Made by a program: the position numbers and the translations under genes
Notes under the pieces: model-generated
Database searches by the model: none
Told to the model about the DNA's origin: nothing
Seen by the model: only the letters and a program-made list of their open reading frames with translations
Part shown: one piece after another, positions 8,932-17,541 of the stretch
How the letters are laid out: each line of letters starts with the position of its first letter
Position numbering within the stretch: the first letter of the stretch is position 1
NCBI GenBank assembly: GCA_937928085.1
Contig: CALFVU010000006.1
Coordinates: 124,001-188,000, forward strand
Direction of reading: 5' to 3'
Source of the DNA: an uncultured bacterium
GTDB taxonomy: Bacteria; Spirochaetota; Leptospiria; Leptospirales; Leptonemataceae
DNA: 64,000 nucleotides

Positions 8932-9394
8932 ATGGTATTTAAAGCTGTGGGAATTATCAATGGTTGCTATAGGGAGGACTTCTCCGAATCCCGCTGTTGC
9001 TACCATTTTGACTAATAATAAAACAATTTTATCTTTTGGTGCTACAGAACCTGCAGGCAAAAGACATTCAGAGGTAGTAGCTATTGAAGACTTTTACAAA
9101 AAACATAAAGAAAATTTAGATTCGTTTATAAATCAGATTGATATGATCGTAACTTTAGAACCATGTTCAACTTATGGTAAAACTCCACCATGTACTTTAA
9201 AAATCAAATATTTTAAAGAATTTATCAAAAAAATTATCATAGAAAATTTAGATATCCATTTAAATAAAAGTGGAATTTTTTATTTAATCAACGAAGGTTT
9301 TGATGTTCAAATACAACCAATATTTAAACAGCCACATTTTGCATTGTATTCTTTTATAAGTTTTGTTAAAAAAAAAAGCCTCAGTATTTTATAA
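8888..9394 (+). CDS. ribD: RibD, N-terminal deaminase part (reading frame ends early)
   Basis: This frame holds the pyrimidine deaminase domain of riboflavin biosynthesis: YLKLWELS..GRTSPNPAV, the zinc ligand HSEVVAIE and EPCSTYGKTPPCT. It deaminates diaminohydroxyphosphoribosylaminopyrimidine. The start overlaps the secF end by 44 bases; no other start keeps the conserved N-terminus. The frame stops at 9394 after a run of ten A at 9368-9377, while the reductase domain continues in the next frame. Reading one extra A gives FVKKKKPQYFIKIATDQ, the normal domain junction. It is either a frameshifted gene, a sequencing error or a slippage-decoded gene. RibBA is encoded at 21.3 kb. Confidence 0.88.
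   Translation: MKDLSFLKSKKLPYEWYLKLWELSMVAIGRTSPNPAVATILTNNKTILSFGATEPAGKRHSEVVAIEDFYKKHKENLDSFINQIDMIVTLEPCSTYGKTPPCTLKIKYFKEFIKKIIIENLDIHLNKSGIFYLINEGFDVQIQPIFKQPHFALYSFISFVKKKSLSIL
9368..9377 (+). other. A10 tract at the ribD frameshift
   Basis: Ten A residues separate the deaminase frame from the reductase frame of ribD. As in the TetR gene at the left end, one additional A (or -1 slippage) would fuse the two frames. A second A10 run at 9433-9442 in the same gene is read without a shift. Confidence 0.65.
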
Positions 9395-10191
9395 AAATTG
9401 CAACGGATCAGGTAGGCTTATTAGGATCTTACAAAAAAAAAATTGACATTACGGGCAAAATTGGAAAATTTTTTACTTTTCTACTTCGATCAAAAGTGGA
9501 CGCTGTGATTGTTGGACCTGGTACTACAGCTATTGATCAACCTAATTTAAGCTTTGATTTTGATTCGTTTGATTTGAAATATTTAGAAGTTTTTTCAAGA
9601 TATAAGAAATTGCTTTTAAAACAAACAAAATTTTTTTATGAGCTTGATAAAAATTTCTACGATGAGTTTTTAAGAGGTATGTTGATCTTTTATCGTGAAA
9701 TTGTATTAAGTACAAAATTTTTTAATTATCAACCTGTAAGAATTTTTATCTTAGGTAGATATTTTAAAAATTTTAAAAACTTTTATAAAAAACAAATGGA
9801 GATTACAAAGAGAACTCAACAAAAGTTCTTTTTTTTAGTACAAAATAAATATAAACAATTTTATCAAGATTTTTTAGAAATGAAAGATACAATTATCGAA
9901 TGTCCAGATATACAAAAAAAACAATTTTTTTCTTTTTTAAATGAATTTTTAGTACAACAAAACATTCAAAAAGTCTTGATTGAAACAGGAGCACGATTTT
10001 TTTATCAAATTTACCCTTATTTAGAAAAAGAAGATCCCATTTATTTAATACAAAAACAAAATATTTTTTTGAGTTATCAAAAAGAAATTATAAAAAAGTA
10101 TCTATTTTGGGATCAAAGCGAGTATCATTTTGTTTTAAAAGATAGTATTTTATTAGAGGATTTTATCATTTATTCTTTACGCAAAGCTTGA
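9370..10191 (+). CDS. ribD: RibD, C-terminal reductase part (different frame from the N-terminal part)
   Basis: The frame opens after a stop at 9367-9369. It contains KIATDQVGLLGS and DAVIVGPGTTAIDQPNL, the NADPH-binding start of the RibD reductase, and near the end VLIETGARFFYQI, matching the VEGGATL-type motif. It would reduce the ribosyl group of the deaminated pyrimidine. The first possible independent start is GTG at 9496, which would leave out the first reductase strand, so separate translation is unlikely to make a full domain. The middle (about 9590-9950) is divergent and lysine/phenylalanine-rich. A combined RibD would be about 434 residues, longer than the usual roughly 360. Confidence 0.8.
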   Translation, partial: KKKPQYFIKIATDQVGLLGSYKKKIDITGKIGKFFTFLLRSKVDAVIVGPGTTAIDQPNLSFDFDSFDLKYLEVFSRYKKLLLKQTKFFYELDKNFYDEFLRGMLIFYREIVLSTKFFNYQPVRIFILGRYFKNFKNFYKKQMEITKRTQQKFFFLVQNKYKQFYQDFLEMKDTIIECPDIQKKQFFSFLNEFLVQQNIQKVLIETGARFFYQIYPYLEKEDPIYLIQKQNIFLSYQKEIIKKYLFWDQSEYHFVLKDSILLEDFIIYSLRKA

Positions 10192-10213
10192 TATTTATTT
10201 TTTTTTTGTTTTT

Positions 10214-12376
10214 ATGAATATTCACTTAAAAGAACGATTTAAAAAAGAATTTTTAGAAAACCTCAATTCCGAGCAAAGAAAAGCTGTAGAACATTTTCAG
10301 GGTCCTTTATTGGTGTATGCAGGAGCTGGCTCTGGAAAAACAAAAGTAATCACTCATAGAATTTCTTATTTGATTCGTGTAAATGAAATTCCTCCAGAAG
10401 AAATTGTTGCTGTAACCTTTACTAATAAAGCAGCGGAAGAAATGAAATCTCGTGTACAAAACTTAATAGGACCTTATTCCGAAAAAGTGATCATAAAAAC
10501 ATTTCATAGCCTTGGATTACAAATCTTAAGAGAAAATTATAAATTATTAAATCTAAATTCTAATTTTAGCGTATACGATGCATCTTCTCAAAAAACATTA
10601 GCGAAAAGGATTTTTAAAGAATTTAATATAAAAGAAGACATGATCAGTTCTACAGAATTCTTACAAAAAGTTTGCAATGCTAGAGATGAATTTATTGGAC
10701 CTGAGGACCTTTCTTTAAAATATAAAAACTATCCTTACCTAGATTTACTATATGATTTTTATAAAAGATATCTTAAAGAACTAAGAAAAAATAATGCTGT
10801 AGATTTTACAGATTTGTTATTCGAGTCGGTAAAAATTTTTAAAGAATATCCAGAAATTTTAGAAAGATATCAACAAAGGTGGAAGTTTTTTATGATTGAT
10901 GAGTATCAAGATACAAATTATATTCAGTATTTACTAGCTAAATTGATTACAAATCGTACGAAAAATATTGCTGTAGTGGGGGATGATGATCAATCCATTT
11001 ATTCCTGGCGTGGAGCCAGAATAGAGAATATTTTAAACTTTCATAAAGATTTTCCAGAAACGGTTATCATTAAATTAGAGGAAAATTTTAGAAGCACAAA
11101 TAAAATTTTAGAATTAGCTAATAAAGTTATTTCTAACAATCAGTTTAGAAATCCAAAAATACTTTTTTCTAAAAAAATTGAAGGAGAAGATCCAAAGCTA
11201 CTTGAATTTTCGAATGAGTACGAAGAAGCTGAATTTGTCAGTAAAGAAATTAAAAAATTTTTAAACAACATATCTTTAAACGAAATTGCTATTTTTTATC
11301 GGACAAATGCGCAATCACGGATATTCGAAGAAAAATTAAGAGAGCAACAGATCCCTTATCGTATTTTTGGTAGTTTTAAGTTTTACGAAAGAAAAGAAAT
11401 TAAAGATTTGTTAAGCTATTTACAATTTCTAAATAATCCTAAAGATTTTGATGCTTTCGTAAGAATGATGGAAAATCCACCTAAAGGTTTAGGAGAAAAA
11501 ACCATTCAAAAAATTAAAGATTATGCTGAGGAAAAAAATATAGATTATTTGAGTGCTTTTAAAGACATTGTTTTAAAAGAATCGAAAAATTCAAAATTAA
11601 AAACATTTTATCAAAAAATCCAAAATTGGATTGATGTTTCTAATCTTAGTATTTATATACTTTTAGAAACAATTCTTAAAGATTTAGATTGGATTTCTTA
11701 CTACGAGAAAAGCTCAGATCCAGAAAATTTATCGAGAATCGAGAATATAAAAGAATTTTTAAATAGTGTATTAGAATACGAAGAAAGAAAAAAATTAAAA
11801 GGAGAAGACATCAATCTTTCTAATTATTTACAAGAAATTGCTTTACTTACAAATGAAGAGGAATCTGAAATCAATCAATTAGAATCTGTAAACCTTATGA
11901 CTTTACATAATGCAAAGGGATTGGAATTTAACGTTGTATTTTTGACAGGACTAGAAGAAGGAATTCTTCCCCATTTATTATCTATCGAGGAAGGAAACAT
12001 AGAAGAAGAAAGACGGCTACTATATGTGGGAATTACAAGAGCAAAGGAAAAGCTCTATTTAACGTATTGTTTGAATAGAAAAAAATATGGTCTTTATCAA
12101 ACTTCGAAACCTTCTCGTTTTATAAAAGAAATGCAATTATGTTTTGAACATCAATTCAAAAAAAAGGATAGGCTATCTATTCAATCTATTCAAATTCAAA
12201 AAAAGACTCTAAACGAAGATTACAAAGTTAATGAAAAATACTTTCATCCTAAGTTTGGGGTTGGAGTATTAGTAAATATAGAGGATTCAGAAATGGGTAA
12301 AATTTTACATATTAATTTTTCTAAAGGAATCACAAAAAGATTTCTTGCTAATTTTACACCAATAAAAAAAATTTAG
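10214..12376 (+). CDS. UvrD/PcrA-family superfamily 1 DNA helicase
   Basis: 720 residues. Motif I is AGAGSGKT (36-43), motif II DEYQDT (about 229), motif III GDDDQSIYSWRGA (about 255), and motif VI YVGITRAKEKL (about 602). The acidic C-terminal region ends with FHPKFGVGVLV, the small Tudor-like fold seen in PcrA/UvrD that contacts RNA polymerase. It is a 3'-5' helicase for excision repair, replication restart or transcription-coupled repair. It follows ribD after 22 bases and precedes the phosphatase gene by three bases. Rep is an alternative name, but the C-terminus favours PcrA/UvrD. Confidence 0.93.
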   Translation: MNIHLKERFKKEFLENLNSEQRKAVEHFQGPLLVYAGAGSGKTKVITHRISYLIRVNEIPPEEIVAVTFTNKAAEEMKSRVQNLIGPYSEKVIIKTFHSLGLQILRENYKLLNLNSNFSVYDASSQKTLAKRIFKEFNIKEDMISSTEFLQKVCNARDEFIGPEDLSLKYKNYPYLDLLYDFYKRYLKELRKNNAVDFTDLLFESVKIFKEYPEILERYQQRWKFFMIDEYQDTNYIQYLLAKLITNRTKNIAVVGDDDQSIYSWRGARIENILNFHKDFPETVIIKLEENFRSTNKILELANKVISNNQFRNPKILFSKKIEGEDPKLLEFSNEYEEAEFVSKEIKKFLNNISLNEIAIFYRTNAQSRIFEEKLREQQIPYRIFGSFKFYERKEIKDLLSYLQFLNNPKDFDAFVRMMENPPKGLGEKTIQKIKDYAEEKNIDYLSAFKDIVLKESKNSKLKTFYQKIQNWIDVSNLSIYILLETILKDLDWISYYEKSSDPENLSRIENIKEFLNSVLEYEERKKLKGEDINLSNYLQEIALLTNEEESEINQLESVNLMTLHNAKGLEFNVVFLTGLEEGILPHLLSIEEGNIEEERRLLYVGITRAKEKLYLTYCLNRKKYGLYQTSKPSRFIKEMQLCFEHQFKKKDRLSIQSIQIQKKTLNEDYKVNEKYFHPKFGVGVLVNIEDSEMGKILHINFSKGITKRFLANFTPIKKI

Positions 12377-12379
12377 ACT

Positions 12380-15013
12380 ATGAAAACTTATTTAACGAAG
12401 AGTGTCGTGCTACTAATTTGTTTTATTACTTCTCTTGTTTCTAAAGATTTAAATATTTTTGATACAACACCTCAATCAGAATATAAATTGAATAATCCAA
12501 AGTTTCGAATTGGAGCTTATACTACAAAAGATTCTCAACCGTTTTATTTAGCGGAGTTAGAAAAAAATCAAGGAGAGTTAGATCAATATAATTCTATGGA
12601 ATGGAAAGAAATTTCCTTACCTTTTGAATTTAAAAAAGTTAAGGCAGAGAAGCCCCTTGTGGCTGTTTCGTTGTTATTTGAATTTGATCTTAATCCTAAT
12701 AATTTCGATTATAAGCATAAAGAAATTTCATTGCATATTCCGTTCTTTAATATGAATTTAGATATATATTTAAACGGAAATAAAATTGCAAGCTTAGGAG
12801 AACTCGATTTTGATTCTTATACATATAAAAAAATTGGATATCGTAGACATTCCATAATAATTATTCCTTCAGAACTAATAAAAGAAAAAAATAATCAGCT
12901 TATCATTATTCTTTATTCAATTTATCCAGATCAAATCCGCTTTAGTCAATCAGAATCAGGTAAAACTTTAAGTTTAAATTATTACAAAGAGCATATAAAA
13001 ATTCATTTAGATACTTTTTTTTATATGTTACTTTTTTTATATTTTTTTGTAGGGGCTTATCATTTATTATTATTTATAAAAAGGCCAAAGGAAAGATATA
13101 ATTTATGGTTTGGTTTATTTTCGATTTTTATATCGTTTTATTATATTTTGCGCTCTACTTACATTTACATCATAGCAGATAATGTGAATGTTGATGGTTT
13201 TTTTATCACAAAACTAGAATATAACATAATTTTTTTTGCAAGTCTTTGGGCAGTATACTTTTACGAAGAATTTCACTATAATAAATTAACGATTGTTTCG
13301 AAAATATTGGGTGTTATTATAACATTTTATAGTCTGATCATTTGGTTTTTTAGTTATTTTTTTGCAGGGCAGATTCTAAGTTATTGGCAAAAGACTACTT
13401 TATTTGTTCTTGTCTACTCATTAGGTATTGTTGTATATTTTTCATTTAAGAAAAATCCAGATTCTATACGCCTTCTTTTTGGAATGTTGATTTTTGCAAT
13501 TACGGTTACATTGGATATCTTAGGTGCTATGGGCGTTGGTGTTTTTGGACTACAGAATTATCAACTAGCCAGATATGGTTTTTTTGTTTTTTTGATTGGT
13601 ATTGCTTTTGTTTTAGCTAACAAATTTTTAAGAGTTTATAGAGAAGTGGAAGAATTAAATCTTCATTTAGAAGAGAAAGTCAAAGAAAGAACAAAAGAGT
13701 TACGACATTCATTAGAAGAAATTCAGAAATTAAAGGAACAGCAAGATGGAGATTATTTTTTAACTTCTCTTTTAATTCAACCTTTAATTTATGTAAATAT
13801 TGATTCTGAAATTGTACAAGTTGAACACTTTATAAAGCAAAAAAAAGAGTTTCAATTTCGTAAATGGAAAAAAGATATAGGAGGAGATGTTATCATTGCA
13901 CAATCAATTAAATTAAAAAGTAAACCTTATGTGTTTGTATTTAATGGAGATGCAATGGGTAAATCTCTACAAGGTGCAGGGGGAGCACTAGTTGCAGGTG
14001 TAGTAATTAAATCTATATTAACAAGAACATTGTTGTATCAAGAGAATCAAAACAAAACCCCGGAGAGATGGCTTAAGGAGATCTTTATTGAATTACATAA
14101 AGTATTTGAATCTTTTGATGGTTCGATGTTGATTTCGGGATGTTTATGCTTGATTGATGAAGTTTCGGGTGTAATGTATTATATTTATGCGGAGCATCCT
14201 TTCCCTGTGCTTTATAGAGATCAAAAAGCTGTATTTCTAAATACACAAACAGAATTTAAAAAGTTTGGAACACCAGGATTAGTTGGAAAAATTTTTATAT
14301 CTTTAGCTGTATTAAAACCTAATGATGTGATTTTTTTTGGTTCTGATGGAAGAGATGATTTGATTTTAAGTCAAAATGGTAAAGAATATGTTAACGAAGA
14401 CGAATATCTTTTTTTAAGGATTATTGAAGAGTCCAATGGAGATCTACTAACTATAATCCAAAATATTAAAAAAGTGGGACAATTAATGGATGATATCAGC
14501 ATTGTAAAAATTTCTTATAAAATAGGTGAACAAAATCAAATTGCAAATTTAGATGAAACGACACAGCAAGATATTAAGAAAAAAATATATAATTATAAAC
14601 AGCAAAAAGATTATGTAAAATTAAAAGAATACTTGGAAAAAATACATCAGACCGTGCATAATGTTCAATGGATTTTTAAAGAGTTGATTTCTACATATTA
14701 CAAATTAGATGAATTTTCTAATGTAGTCAGTGAAGGAGAACAATATATTGAGGTTTATCCACAGGATAATGAAGTATTATTTCTATTAGCTAGAGCTTAT
14801 CTACATTTAAAAAACTATTCAAGAGCTATTGAATATGCAGAAAGATTGGATTTAAGAGAACCAAAAGATCCATTGAATTTGATTACATTAACAGATTGTT
14901 ATCGATTATTAGGAGAACAAAAGAAAGCTATTAAATGTTTAAATCGATTGTTAGATATTGCACCTGAAAGAGAAGAATCGAAAAAACTAAAAAAACTTTT
15001 ATTGAATTATTAA
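12380..15013 (+). CDS. 7TM sensor with SpoIIE/PP2C phosphatase and TPR domains
   Basis: 877 residues: signal peptide (about 1-21), an extracellular jelly-roll region of the 7TMR-DISM type (about 25-205), seven membrane segments (about 212-420), a coiled coil (about 420-455), and a SpoIIE-type PP2C phosphatase (about 490-700). The metal-binding aspartates lie in GGDVI, NGDAMGKSLQGAGGA, GSDGRDD and the final MDDISIV. A C-terminal TPR region (about 730-877) follows. Such proteins dephosphorylate anti-anti-sigma factors in partner-switching pathways; the partner here is unknown. The next gene, on the opposite strand, is an ATPase-fold protein of the kind that could take part. Confidence 0.88.
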   Translation: MKTYLTKSVVLLICFITSLVSKDLNIFDTTPQSEYKLNNPKFRIGAYTTKDSQPFYLAELEKNQGELDQYNSMEWKEISLPFEFKKVKAEKPLVAVSLLFEFDLNPNNFDYKHKEISLHIPFFNMNLDIYLNGNKIASLGELDFDSYTYKKIGYRRHSIIIIPSELIKEKNNQLIIILYSIYPDQIRFSQSESGKTLSLNYYKEHIKIHLDTFFYMLLFLYFFVGAYHLLLFIKRPKERYNLWFGLFSIFISFYYILRSTYIYIIADNVNVDGFFITKLEYNIIFFASLWAVYFYEEFHYNKLTIVSKILGVIITFYSLIIWFFSYFFAGQILSYWQKTTLFVLVYSLGIVVYFSFKKNPDSIRLLFGMLIFAITVTLDILGAMGVGVFGLQNYQLARYGFFVFLIGIAFVLANKFLRVYREVEELNLHLEEKVKERTKELRHSLEEIQKLKEQQDGDYFLTSLLIQPLIYVNIDSEIVQVEHFIKQKKEFQFRKWKKDIGGDVIIAQSIKLKSKPYVFVFNGDAMGKSLQGAGGALVAGVVIKSILTRTLLYQENQNKTPERWLKEIFIELHKVFESFDGSMLISGCLCLIDEVSGVMYYIYAEHPFPVLYRDQKAVFLNTQTEFKKFGTPGLVGKIFISLAVLKPNDVIFFGSDGRDDLILSQNGKEYVNEDEYLFLRIIEESNGDLLTIIQNIKKVGQLMDDISIVKISYKIGEQNQIANLDETTQQDIKKKIYNYKQQKDYVKLKEYLEKIHQTVHNVQWIFKELISTYYKLDEFSNVVSEGEQYIEVYPQDNEVLFLLARAYLHLKNYSRAIEYAERLDLREPKDPLNLITLTDCYRLLGEQKKAIKCLNRLLDIAPEREESKKLKKLLLNY

Positions 15014-15257
15014 TATTTAATAATTGTATATGTTTCACCTGCTTTTTTTGAACTTAAATATTCTTAAAAAAAGCTTTGGATCAAAACAATACTTGTATGG
15101 AATCTACTAATAGATAGTAAAACAGCATTATAGCGCAAAATTATATTACAATGTGTTAAAGTTTAAATATTACGTGTAAAGTATAAACCTTCCTAAATAT
15201 ATTATTATAACGTGAGTTCATGATAATTAAGAATGTTTGATTTATAAAATTGCGTTT

Positions 15258-15956
15258 TTAAATAGCTGTTTGTTTTCTTTTACTTACAAAGTTTTCTGTA
15301 AAGGGAATTTCTAATCGGGCAATGGTTTTATCCCGATCAATAATAATCCTAAAATAACTTGGATCTATCCCTTCTCCTTTTAATAAAATAATTATCAATG
15401 CGAGGCCTAGTCCTGCACCCTCTGATTCTCCAGACATAGCTTGATCCATATAAAATTCAGCCAAGTCATTATATCCCATGGCTTTTTTTAGTTTTTCCCT
15501 CATAATTTTCTCTTCTTGCTTCGCTATCGTTGTATTGTTAATGACTTCTATTCGAAGTCCATCGTTATCAAATTCAAAATCAATCATTACATAAAGCCCT
15601 TTTTGTTTTGCCTTCTTTCCATATTCAATTGCCATTTCTTCGCTAAATTTTTTTTTATATTCTTCCATTCCTTTTTTATAGTCTTCATCATTGTAGATAT
15701 TAAAGTTATGTTCTTCAAAGAATATTCTTTTTTGATTTGCCTTACATCCATTAATTACAAGCTCTTTTAAAATAGTATAAAGAGAATGTATATATCTTTC
15801 GTGTTCTGTTTTTTTTAGGATACTTTCTAAAGCATACTGGATATGTTTTTCTACTGTATCTGTCATTCTATGTGTTTTTAGTACTAAGTATTTTCCGTTT
15901 TTAACTGCAATTTCAATATTTTCATTAATTTTTTGAAGTACGATATCTTTTGACAT
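15258..15956 (-). CDS. GHKL ATPase-fold protein without a phosphoacceptor domain
   Basis: 232 residues with the Bergerat nucleotide-binding fold: N-box KELVINGCKANQ (Glu65, Asn69), and G2 box SEGAGLGLALIII (178-190). No HisKA domain or membrane segment is present, and a charged stretch of about 45 residues is inserted after the N-box. It may be an anti-sigma/switch kinase, or an orphan ATPase. Its gene converges on that of the 7TM-SpoIIE phosphatase with a 244-base gap that holds no recognisable gene. A functional link is plausible but inferred. Confidence 0.75.
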   Translation of the reverse strand: MSKDIVLQKINENIEIAVKNGKYLVLKTHRMTDTVEKHIQYALESILKKTEHERYIHSLYTILKELVINGCKANQKRIFFEEHNFNIYNDEDYKKGMEEYKKKFSEEMAIEYGKKAKQKGLYVMIDFEFDNDGLRIEVINNTTIAKQEEKIMREKLKKAMGYNDLAEFYMDQAMSGESEGAGLGLALIIILLKGEGIDPSYFRIIIDRDKTIARLEIPFTENFVSKRKQTAI

Positions 15957-16042
15957 TTGTATTTAGTTTTTAGATACTATCAATTAATCAATAATTTTTT
16001 TATTTTATTTGAATTTTATGTAAGTAACTAAAAATTGGAATT

Positions 16043-16507
16043 ATGAAATTAGTTTTAATCAGACATTGTAAAGCTTATGAAGCAGAACAAGATCCAGACA
16101 GAAACTTAACTAAAGAAGGTATAGAAGAGGCAAATCATATAGCAAAAGCTTTACAAAAGACAAATTGGCAGTTTTCTTTTATACTTACTTCGCCAATAAA
16201 TCGTGCCTTGCAAACCGCTAATATTTTACAGTCTATTTTACATTGCAACGTAATACCAAAAAAAGAATTATCTCCTAACTCTGCCTTAGAAAATTATTTA
16301 TATTTACTTAAAGAGCATTCCATATCTGAAAATTTAATATTCGTTCTCCATATGCCTGATATAGCTCGAATTGCAGCTTTAATCCTAAAGATACCAGAGC
16401 ATAACATATATTTTTCTACAGGTTCTGCAATTGGGATTAATATTCAAAAGAAAAATGATTCCGTAGAGGGTATCTTAGTTTTTTTTTATCAACCGTATAT
16501 GTTATAA
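16043..16507 (+). CDS. SixA-like phosphohistidine phosphatase
   Basis: 154 residues of the histidine phosphatase superfamily. The catalytic motif is LIRHCKA (Arg7, His8; the usual form is RHAKA), followed by LTKEG, the second arginine in TSPINRALQTA and the second histidine in FVLHMPD. SixA removes phosphate from histidine in phosphorelay proteins such as Hpt domains and NPr. With many kinases and an HPr in this window there are candidate substrates, but none is shown. It stands alone between two promoters. Confidence 0.85.
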   Translation: MKLVLIRHCKAYEAEQDPDRNLTKEGIEEANHIAKALQKTNWQFSFILTSPINRALQTANILQSILHCNVIPKKELSPNSALENYLYLLKEHSISENLIFVLHMPDIARIAALILKIPEHNIYFSTGSAIGINIQKKNDSVEGILVFFYQPYML

Positions 16508-16590
16508 TATTAGAATGTTTGTGATTTTTTAGAATGCAAATTTGATTAGTAAAAATTGCTTATCATTTTCAAAATCCAATATAAAATCAA

Positions 16591-16621
16591 TTGACATTTT
16601 TTCGTTTTTGATTTTTATAAA
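16591..16621 (+). promoter_or_regulatory. Promoter of the SirB1-like operon, leaderless arrangement
   Basis: TTGACA (16591-16596) and TATAAA (16616-16621) are separated by 19 bases (18 if TTATAA is taken). The ATG at 16627 lies five bases after the -10, so the transcript should begin at or next to the start codon. No Shine-Dalgarno sequence exists. Confidence 0.6.
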
Positions 16622-16626
16622 ATTCA

Positions 16627-17541
16627 ATGGATATTGCAAAAAGCCTCACTGAAGAAATACGTAATTTATTTTATCTATATATAGAGCACGATGATCCATT
16701 AGTACGGGAGAAGCTAAAAGAAAAAATTTTACAGAAAATTCCTTTTGGATATCATCCTTTTTTCTTTATTGAAAATATAGAAAACCCTATCCTTCGATTT
16801 CAACTTAGAAAAGAATTAGAGTCTCTTAATTTAGATAAAATTCTTTATGATTTTCAAAATTATTATTTTCGAGACAAAGATGATTTAATGAAAGGTTCTT
16901 TCTTAGTTTCCAGATTTTCCGATTCATTTTATTTAGATTTTGAAGATTATAAAAAAAAATTTTTCATATTGGTAAAAGACTTTTTAAGAATCTATCCCGA
17001 CTTTTTTTATTTGAGTTCAGAAGAAAAATTTTATAGAATCACTAATTTTTTGTTTCACTTAAGAAATTACTCTGGTAATACAGAGGATTATTACAATGTA
17101 GAAAATAATTTTTTAGCTTTAACCTTAACTTCAAAAAAAGGAAATCCTGTTACCCTCTCTGTATTGGTATTACTTTTTTATGAAGTTTTAAAAAAAAATT
17201 TAGAAAGCATCATGAATCAAAGTATTGATTTTATCATAACGGGAATTAATCTTCCGGGGCATTTTATTTTATTTTTTCGATCTCAAAATTATTCAACATT
17301 ATTCGACCCATTTCATCATGGGAATCCTGTTACTTATGAAGATTGTTGTAAATATTTGCTTGCGAATGGTTTTGAAATCGATATCAATTTTTTTTCTTAT
17401 GCTCCAACTACCGTGATCATAAGAAGAATGCTAAGAAATTTATTCAATTCTTTTAATAATGTTCAAAATTTAAAAAAAGTAAAGACAGTAGAAATTCTTA
17501 TAAAAAACCTGAATCATTTAATTCAAGTTGAAGATAAATAA
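16627..17541 (+). CDS. SirB1 / transglutaminase-like family protein
   Basis: 304 residues. The conserved core is NVENNFLALTLTSKKGNPVTLSVL, then GINLPGHFILFF and DPFHHGNPV, matching the SirB1 family (transglutaminase-like fold). The cysteine of true transglutaminases is not evident, so enzymatic activity is doubtful. Its biological role is unknown. It is the first gene of a tightly packed run: its end overlaps the polyprenyl synthase start by 14 bases. Confidence 0.8.
   Translation: MDIAKSLTEEIRNLFYLYIEHDDPLVREKLKEKILQKIPFGYHPFFFIENIENPILRFQLRKELESLNLDKILYDFQNYYFRDKDDLMKGSFLVSRFSDSFYLDFEDYKKKFFILVKDFLRIYPDFFYLSSEEKFYRITNFLFHLRNYSGNTEDYYNVENNFLALTLTSKKGNPVTLSVLVLLFYEVLKKNLESIMNQSIDFIITGINLPGHFILFFRSQNYSTLFDPFHHGNPVTYEDCCKYLLANGFEIDINFFSYAPTTVIIRRMLRNLFNSFNNVQNLKKVKTVEILIKNLNHLIQVEDK

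Noticed and set aside
9433-9442. Second A10 run in ribD as another frameshift
   Set aside because: The reductase frame reads straight through it with conserved motifs on both sides.
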